From assembly GCA_030704615.1 (NCBI GenBank), contig CM060731.1:79712756-79776755 (forward strand): a stretch of 64,000 bases of DNA. The letters run 5' to 3'. The notes under the pieces are model-generated. The model ran no database searches and had not been told where the DNA came from. It was given only the letters and a program-made list of their open reading frames with translations. The position numbers and the translations under genes were made by a program. Below, in pieces: positions 57,522 to 64,000 of this stretch; the first letter of the stretch is position 1; each line of letters starts with the position of its first letter. The DNA comes from Takakia lepidozioides. Taxonomy: Eukaryota > Streptophyta > Takakiopsida > Takakiales > Takakiaceae.

Positions 57522-58341
57522 TATCCCATACCAGAAATTGGACTGCCTGAGCTTCCGTAACCCCTTGGGTTACATTTATCAAGTGCCTCATGCGAGTGAA
57601 AGCCTCCCTCAAGCTCTCGGTCGGCTTCCGTTGGAACTCTTGCAAGCTCCGCAACTTCTCTGTCCTCACCCCTTGGTAGTTCCCTCTCAACTCTTCGAAG
57701 AACTCCACAACAGGGTTGAAGGCGGGCACGGGTACTGGTGCTGGTGCGGTAGTGGCTTGGGTGGACGTCGTAGCTACGGTACCACCAGTCCTACTAGTCC
57801 CATTGCTGCTTGCTGAAGCTGCCGGTGCAGCCACTGCCCTCGTGGCTCTAGTGCCCATAGTGATGGAGACATAGTCGGGTGACCAGTACATCCTCCACTC
57901 CTCGATCTCAACCTCATGCCCCCGCCTGAACTCATGGTAATCATCCATAGGCGGCCCCTCAAGGTGCTGAAACAGCCCCTTCCATGCCATGAAAAGCGTA
58001 AATAGTTGTGGATTGCGCATTTGCTGCAAATCACACCAACTATCAAACTTTTGGATAAAATCATCCAACTCGATGGTGCCCACTGCCCCAGAGTACCTTC
58101 GTGGCCCCTTGGTAGCTCCATACATCTCCTCCATTGTGTCCCACAACAATGGCAAGGAAACAACTTGCACTGCCGGTATGAGTCCTCCTGATTTACAATC
58201 CGAATCAGAACCTTCTGTAGAAGACACAGGAGGTGAAGGTGGCCTAAACCGCACACCTCGTCTCGTGTACCCACTAGTATCGCTAGTGCTCGAACCGGCA
58301 CTGTCCCCAGCAACTAGTGGCACCTCCGTGTTGACACTCAA
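57379..58341 (-). pseudogene. Gag N-terminal and capsid region
   Basis: The frame starts at ATG 58341 with an S/T/P-rich N-terminus. It then carries a capsid-like helical region (LRSLQEFQRKPTESLREAFT and RMRHLI) typical of Retrotrans_gag. The natural continuation, FWYGILDKELRRRV, is in another frame (57521 downstream), so a one-base shift near 57530-57570 separates them. It could be a mutation or a programmed frameshift; the wider decay favours mutation. Confidence 0.82.
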
Positions 58342-58984
58342 CCGGTCATGAACATGTCCCTAAACCCCTCTCCACAAGGTAACCGGGTAGAGAACCTGTT
58401 GCGGCTTATGGTTTGGAATACTAAGTTCCTAACATAGCCTACACCTGTACCTGCATCCACTGCAAGCACTCCTATGGTTGGCTGGTCATCACCTCCAACC
58501 TCACCACATGAGAAACAATGATGGTCTGGCTGGTCATCACCCCAGCCTCACCATCGACAACATGCTCTAGGATTGGCCGGTGATCAAATCCGGACCAATC
58601 ACCTATAAAAGCAAGCGCCCACACAAAACTAGCATGGCGCACAGTCAAGCATGCAGGTATGGAGGGGATCCAAACACAAGAAATCAGAACAACAACTCCC
58701 CCACACCAAAACAACTCCACGGTGTTGCTCCTGCAAGGACACCCCAGCCCAAACCCGGACTGACTCTTGCCTCCACCTACGGAAAGGTCTTGGCCTAATG
58801 AGAGGGTGGAAACTACGAGGAAGAGAAGCTAAAGCAATGCCTAACCCCAGCATGCCCTCATCCCAACACTCTTCATCTCCTCTCTTCCCTCACTTGCATG
58901 ACCATGGGAATATCATGAAGATACTCCTCAAACCGCCCTCCACGAGCTTCAAAATTAGGCCTTCAAGACCACATGCCAGTCCTT

Positions 58985-59440
58985 AGGCAGTCCACCAGTG
59001 CCTCCACGAGTCAGCACAAGCCGTCTACAGGTCAACACGGGCCACCACAGACCAGCACAGGCCCACACAGATCACTGGTCATAGCCGTCACAGCCCCACA
59101 CAGGCCACAGCCCATCACAACCCCAGAGGCCACATGTCACAGCCCATCACAACCCCAAAGGCCACAGGCACAGCCTGTCACAGCCCTACAAAGATCACAG
59201 GGTCACAATCCCAAAGGCCACAGCCTGTCATAGCCCCTCACAGCCCCTCACAGTCCCACAGGCCACAGGGCACAGCCTGTCCCAGCCCGCCACAGCCTGT
59301 CACAGCCCTACACAGGTCACAGGGGTCACAGCCCCAAAGGCCATAGCCCGTCACAGCCCCACAGGCCATTGGGCACAACCTGTTACAGCCCGTCACAGCC
59401 CGTCACAGCCCCACAGGCCACTCATGACAGTTAAGCCATT
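58985..59440. repeat. CACAGCCC-type tandem repeats in the element leader
   Basis: A degenerate array of CACAGCCCxTCACA and CCCACAGGCCAC words fills this stretch between the 5' LTR and gag. The unit length varies around 12-25 bases. Confidence 0.8.
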
Positions 59441-59829
59441 TCTACAAGGGGTTTAGCCACGCCAAGCTAGGGTTTGTGTCTCTTGGACTCTAGGCTTCTT
59501 TGCACCGAGCTATGGCGGCTGTGAAGAAATCAGCAAGGTATTCTTGCTCTTTCGGCTCCCACACACCACCAATAGTAGCCCTAAGCCATGAGGAAGATGG
59601 TTGCCACAAACCAAGCCTTCTTTCTCACTTAGACTCCCCAAACACGCCACTAAACTCAATGGCAAACAACCAAGCCTTGCTGGTTTCCAGCCCTTGTGAG
59701 CACTCATTCAAGCGTTTCCCTTGGCCATAACATCTGTCATAGAGCCTATTCCAGCCCCCTTCACCTGCCACTATCTATCTAGGCTTGAGGTTGAAACCCC
59801 AACTCAGAACACGCTCTACAAGTGTCGAA

Positions 59830-60600
59830 CTGTCACATAAGAGCAGATCAGCCCCTTACCTTCTCTTCTAGTTCTCTAAAGCTTGAAAACAAAAGCCCAA
59901 TGGACTAAAGGCATGCTCCACACATGCCCCACTTTCACCACCAGAGAATCAGCCCCTTTGCTTTATTTCTTGCACCCACCAACCTGAAAATACACGCTTC
60001 AGCGGGCTGGAAGCATGCTCCACACATGCCCTACAGGGAAACCAGCCCCTTCCTTCATTTCTTGCACTCCCAAACCTAAAAGTACAAGCCTTCAACAGGC
60101 TGAAAGCATGCTCCACACATGCATTGCTCTCACATAAGGGAAGTCAGCCCTTCCCTCTTCCTTGCTTGCCCTCCAAGCTTAAAGATGGAAGCTTCAATGA
60201 GCTGAATACATGCAACCTCTTCACACAAGATGTATCAGCCCCCTATCTTGGCTCCTTAGCTCCTTGATGCTCTCTAAGACAAGACTAAGCACTCCACAAC
60301 CCTTGCCAAGCTCCTGAAACCCTAAGGCTTACATTTCCAGCCACAAGACACTCCTCTTGTGGTGCAAGAACTCTTCTTCCAAGCTCTGAAACCCTAGGTG
60401 CACATTCCATGGCCTTGCCGCACCTCTTAGCTCCTGTTCTAGCCCTGCTCTTGCCATGACAAGAGCCCTTTCAATGCTGAAGCTCGAGATTGAAACCCAA
60501 TCTCAACATACTCCACAAAGTGCACTGATTTGCCCCAAGCCAAATCAGCCCTTTCGCTTGGTCTTGCAATCCTGCAGCATGGTGTTTTCATCTCTGAAGC
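59830..60600. repeat. Diverged ~100-bp repeats in the element leader
   Basis: Five to six imperfect units each contain a TCAGCCC core, a TTCTTGCAC-like stretch and GCATGCTCCACACATGC (clear at about 59910, 60008 and 60108). They give the leader a repeated structure. Confidence 0.7.
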
Positions 60601-60780
60601 TGAAGATCGAATGCCAAGGTCTACCACATCGTAACCCACATCGCCTCCGCTTCTAACAACCAAGAGCTCCACGGTGCTCTTTGCATAACAACTTGGTTTC
60701 TCTCATTCTCAAGCAAAAACCACAAGTGCTACAACTAACTTGTATCTGACACTCACAGATACGAGCTCATTTTTCTCGAG

Positions 60781-61107
60781 TGATAAAGAAGAAGAATACA
60801 AGCACAAGCTCATGCGAGCTCACAAAGCTGAAGCATAAACTCATGCATATATAACCTCATCACTCAAATACAAGTCAAGCCAAGTGTACCCCACGCCATG
60901 GGGAATCCACACTACGGCGCCATAGCTAGGTGCGGTGAGGCTCAACTCGAGAAAGATGAGCCTCCCGCGCTTGCCGTGAAGATAACCACTCCAGGGCCTA
61001 AATCTGCCTTGACCCCTAGATTGACACTTGGGCCAATCCCAAATGTCAATACGTAAAAGCTAGCTATTTCCTAGCTAGTTCCACAGTAGTGGTAAAATAA
61101 CTTGACA
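60781..61107 (-). repeat. 5' LTR of the Ty3/Gypsy element
   Basis: 327 bases matching 50229-50551. It contains TATATAACC near 60845-60855 (plus-strand reading), which occurs in both LTRs. Just inside the element, GTATCTG and CAGATAC form a 7-bp stem near 60747-60767. Confidence 0.88.
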
Positions 61108-62249
61108 GCCACATTGGACCTACTAGGACCAGTCTGGTATGCCAAAATGGACATACCAGTACAACAATGGAAAATACAATGTTATAGGAGGAAATATAAG
61201 TCATGTCTTCCTTGGGGAGATAATATCGGCATGTGATGGCTAGTAGACATACCCACACATGCATAAAACTACTCATCCAGGGATTTCATTCATTTACAGA
61301 TATGGATGAACTACTCCCATTACAGCTATCTTGATCTAATTCGAAACTTAATCGCAAGTATTGGTGCTAAGCATCAAAACCCTTTGCATAGTCGGGCCAA
61401 CAAACATTCTTGTGTAAATATATATTGGTGGAAAAGTTATATATATAAGCCAATAAACCAATTATAGTAAAAAAAAATTATATTCAAACAAAACCAAATG
61501 TTTAGTATGATTTATCAAAGAGACATGAGGCCAATCGAAATTAGCGTAAATAAGAGTTTGCAAGGGAATGAGGTTTATAATTGCACTAGAAGTATTTCAA
61601 ATATTATCTCTAAAAGGTGGGTATGATGGCCACATATTTGGCTGGAATGATATTATATTGTACTTTGATCACATACTCATTGCGAAGGATGTTTTGTCCA
61701 TCCGCTGGACGGTAAAATAGATATTGTGAGCTTGCATGTCTCTCTTCGAGGTTGGGTAGTGCGTGAGCATGGCACAAAGGCATATTCCCCGAATTTCCGC
61801 AAAATTTCCGTGGAATTTCCACAGCGAAACGAAATTGGCGAAACTAACAATTATGCGAAACTAACACATAAAGAACGAGTAACCCCTATACAGGAGCAAG
61901 AGTGGGCGGTGAGGCTTCACCTCAAATTTAAGGTCTTTGCCCATGGATAATTTCGCATGGAGAAACCAGCCTGAGAAGAAATCACAGTGTAGCTAAAAGG
62001 ATGAATAGGTCACTTTAAAGCCCCTACCCATGGATGTGGGATTGTTGGGTGATGGGATTTCGTATAGAAAGTTTCGACTCAAGCTATACCATTAAGGGTT
62101 TCTCAATGCAAAACCCACCGCTGCTTAGGTTTGTGCCCATATCACATATCATTTCTCAATGCGAAATTCGCCGCCACCGTTATAGGTTTAGGGTTTCTGG
62201 CTACACTACTGAAGGTTTCGCCTCGCTGAATTGGCACAGATCAATAAAT
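61108..62249. other. Intergenic DNA, no gene recognised
   Basis: AT-rich DNA without coding potential or clear repeats. Confidence 0.5.
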
Positions 62250-63830
62250 GAATCGAGACGTTTGTTTTGTTTTGTTTGCTTTGTCACATTGAGATGTCCG
62301 AGATGTCCCAAATCGCGGTGCCCCAGCGCTGGTGTTTGGTACCGTTGGAAAGCCCTCGATGAGGAGGGGTGCACGGGCTTGGTCGCATGATTTTTGGACC
62401 TACGGTGTGGGAGATGTGGAATTCAAGTACTTTGGGTCGTCGGAAATTCGGGAAAAATAGCAAAGTGGGCATTCCTGGGACAATGGTTGGAGCCTCGACA
62501 TGAAAGATATCAAGGGAAAGGGCTCCAATTCAAATCTGGTCGTAGGCTTTGTGGAAAAAAAAATGCATTTGGACTTAGATGACATTCGACACTTGGGCCA
62601 ACGGCACAGGCTACCCTAGAGACGGATAAATAATGATAAGATATATTACTACTCAAAAAATTCATGGAAAAAAATTAATCGGGCCTTGACACGGGAGAGG
62701 TACTTGGATACATATGTGATTGCACACCAGGCTTAGATAGGCCTCAACATGGGTGACGCACATGGGAGATGCCTTTGGATACATAGGAGATTGCACTTGG
62801 GCTTAGATGACACTGGACACTTGGGCCAACAGCACAGACTACCCTAGAATCGAGACGTTTGTTTTGTTTTGTTTTGTTTTGTAGCATCGCTGAGATCTCC
62901 CAAACCTGGGGCCCGGGTGCTTGGTGCCGTTGGAAAGCCTTCGATGAGGAGGGGTGCACCGGCTTGGCGCAGTGTGGGAGATATGGAAATTGAAATGCTT
63001 TGGGTTGCGGGAAATTTGAAAAAAATAGCAAAGTGGATATATCAATATATGAAGCTTCGACAAGGGAGATTGCAAAAATAGCAAAGTGGGCTTTGGGATT
63101 GCATTTGGTCTTAGTTGACATTGGACACTAGAGGTTGCACTTGGGCCTCTACATAGGAGAAGCACTTGGATACATAGGAGATTGCACATGGGCTTAGATT
63201 TCAATTCTTCATACACGGGCCTCGACATAGGAGACGCACTTGGATACATATTGGAGCTATGATTGGCCCATCATGTGGCAGATTTGGAATTTCAAGTGCT
63301 TTTGGTTGCTGGAAATTTATGAAAATTAGCAAAGTGGATATATCAATATATGAAGCCTCGACAAGGGAGATTGCAAAATAGCAAAGTGGGCTCATAGGCT
63401 ACCCTAGATTTCCCGAACTGCAGGGTCTATGGAGACATAGGGGATTGCACTTGGACTTAGATGACATTGGATACTTGGGCCAACGGCACAGGCTACCCTA
63501 GAGGTTGCACTTGGGCCTCGACATAGGAGACGCTCTTGGATACATAGGAGATTGCACTTGGGCTTAGATGACATTGGACACTTGGGCCTCTACATGGGAG
63601 ATGCACTTCGATACATAGAAGATTACACTTGGGCTTAGATGGGCCTCAACATAGGAGGCGCACTTGGATACATAGGAAATTGCACTTGGACTTAGGTGAC
63701 ATCGGACCTTGGGCCAGCGGAGGCTACCCTAGAGATCACACTGGGCCTCAATAGAGGAGATTGCACTTGGACTTGCATTGGACATTGGACAACGGCACAG
63801 GCTACCCTAGTGTACCCTACAAATGCACTA
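62250..63830 (-). repeat. Inverted counterpart of the 19.2-20.5 kb repeat array
   Basis: Module copies are at about 62270-62480, 62860-63040 and (partial) 63280-63390, carrying GTTTTGTTTT, GAGATCTCCCAAA or GAGATGTCCCAAA, TTGGAAAGCC and GATGAGGAGGGGTGCAC. Between and after them are short tandem units of roughly 60-85 bases built from GGCCTCGACATAGGAGACGC, ACTTGGATACATAGGAGATT, GCACTTGGGCTTAGATGACA and TTGGGCCAACGGCACAGG. These are the reverse complement of the words seen at 19500-19900. Confidence 0.8.
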
Positions 63831-64000
63831 GTCCTCTATACCTGCTTATGGTTTTATTCCGTTTTGACTCCTATGACCAAGGTTAGAAAACAAAAAACTC
63901 ACATGACCGTGGGTTGTGCAGCATGCTCACGCCGTGCTCACAGAATACCAACATACTAACCCCCCTCTCTTCTCCCTTTCCTCCTGTCAAAATTGATTCA

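Larger units (their letters stand above)
50229..61107 (-). mobile_element. Ty3/Gypsy LTR retrotransposon encoding DNMT and PHD domains
   Basis: A ~10.9 kb element transcribed on the minus strand between two ~325-bp LTRs. Order: 5' LTR, ~2.4 kb leader, Gag, zinc knuckles, protease, cytosine-5 methyltransferase, RT, RNase H, integrase, PHD finger, X2 repeat, 3' LTR. RT before integrase makes it Ty3/Gypsy rather than Copia. The LTRs differ by roughly 4 percent by eye, mostly transitions. Several stops and frameshifts make this copy inactive. Flanks (ACACAA left, GCCACA right) do not match, so no target-site duplication is visible. A classical tRNA primer-binding site and a polypurine tract were not identified. 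Confidence 0.9.

Noticed and set aside
57379-57570. Programmed frameshift within gag
   Set aside because: A one-base frame change is present, but no clear slippery site was seen and the copy carries many other lesions; mutation is simpler.
50229-61107. Intact, recently inserted LTR element
   Set aside because: LTRs differ by roughly 4 percent, flanks lack a target-site duplication, and pol has several stops.
62250-63830. CRISPR-like alternation of repeats and spacers
   Set aside because: Units are diverged, variable in length, and the window is clearly eukaryotic.

Overview
The window is nuclear DNA of a streptophyte (plant lineage). Its genes have many short exons and long introns crowded with retrotransposons. 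They include phragmoplast-type kinesin-12 genes, an ERL1-type exoribonuclease and a plant-specific DUF4057 gene. Phragmoplast kinesins together with transposon-inflated introns and a DNA-methyltransferase-bearing Ty3/Gypsy element would fit a charophyte alga such as Chara, or another early-diverging streptophyte. The species is an inference.

Layout. 1-18.5 kb (+): the C-terminal ~1,885 codons of a POK-like kinesin-12, whose introns hold many LINE copies of two families. LINE-A ends ...TTATGAGTACA without poly(A). LINE-B ends in a small hairpin plus CATTT repeats. 19.2-20.5 kb: a repeat module array that recurs inverted at 62.2-63.8 kb. 21.4-21.8 kb (-): a dead PIF/Harbinger transposase fragment. 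22.4-26.0 kb (+): ERL1-like exonuclease, six exons. 26.8-27.7 kb (-): an intact 302-codon gene of unknown function, divergent from the next gene. 28.35-37.9 kb (+): the N-terminal half (motor plus early stalk, 962 codons in 23 exons) of a POK-like kinesin-12, with no recognisable C-terminal half after it. 38.1-38.7 kb: a small terminal-inverted-repeat element. 41.3-45.1 kb (-): DUF4057 gene, six exons. 46-50 kb: AT-rich intergenic DNA. 50.2-61.1 kb (-): a decayed Ty3/Gypsy LTR retrotransposon.

The LTR element is the most unusual object. On the minus strand its order is LTR, ~2.4 kb repeat-rich leader, Gag with two zinc knuckles, protease, a DNMT3-like cytosine-5 methyltransferase domain, reverse transcriptase, RNase H, integrase, and a C-terminal PHD finger, then LTR. 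It therefore pairs a chromatin reader with a DNA-methylation writer inside one mobile element. The methyltransferase reading frame is intact although neighbouring domains carry stops and frameshifts. DNMT and RT share one frame and are separated only by a UAG whose 3' context (CAACCA) fits the UAG-CARYYA readthrough consensus.

The two kinesin-12 pieces are complementary (C-half upstream of N-half, same strand, no overlap). This suggests tandem paralogues with one truncated, or a rearrangement or assembly artefact of a single gene. Exon junctions were called by eye from splice signals, reading phase and family knowledge; no alignment or search was run.
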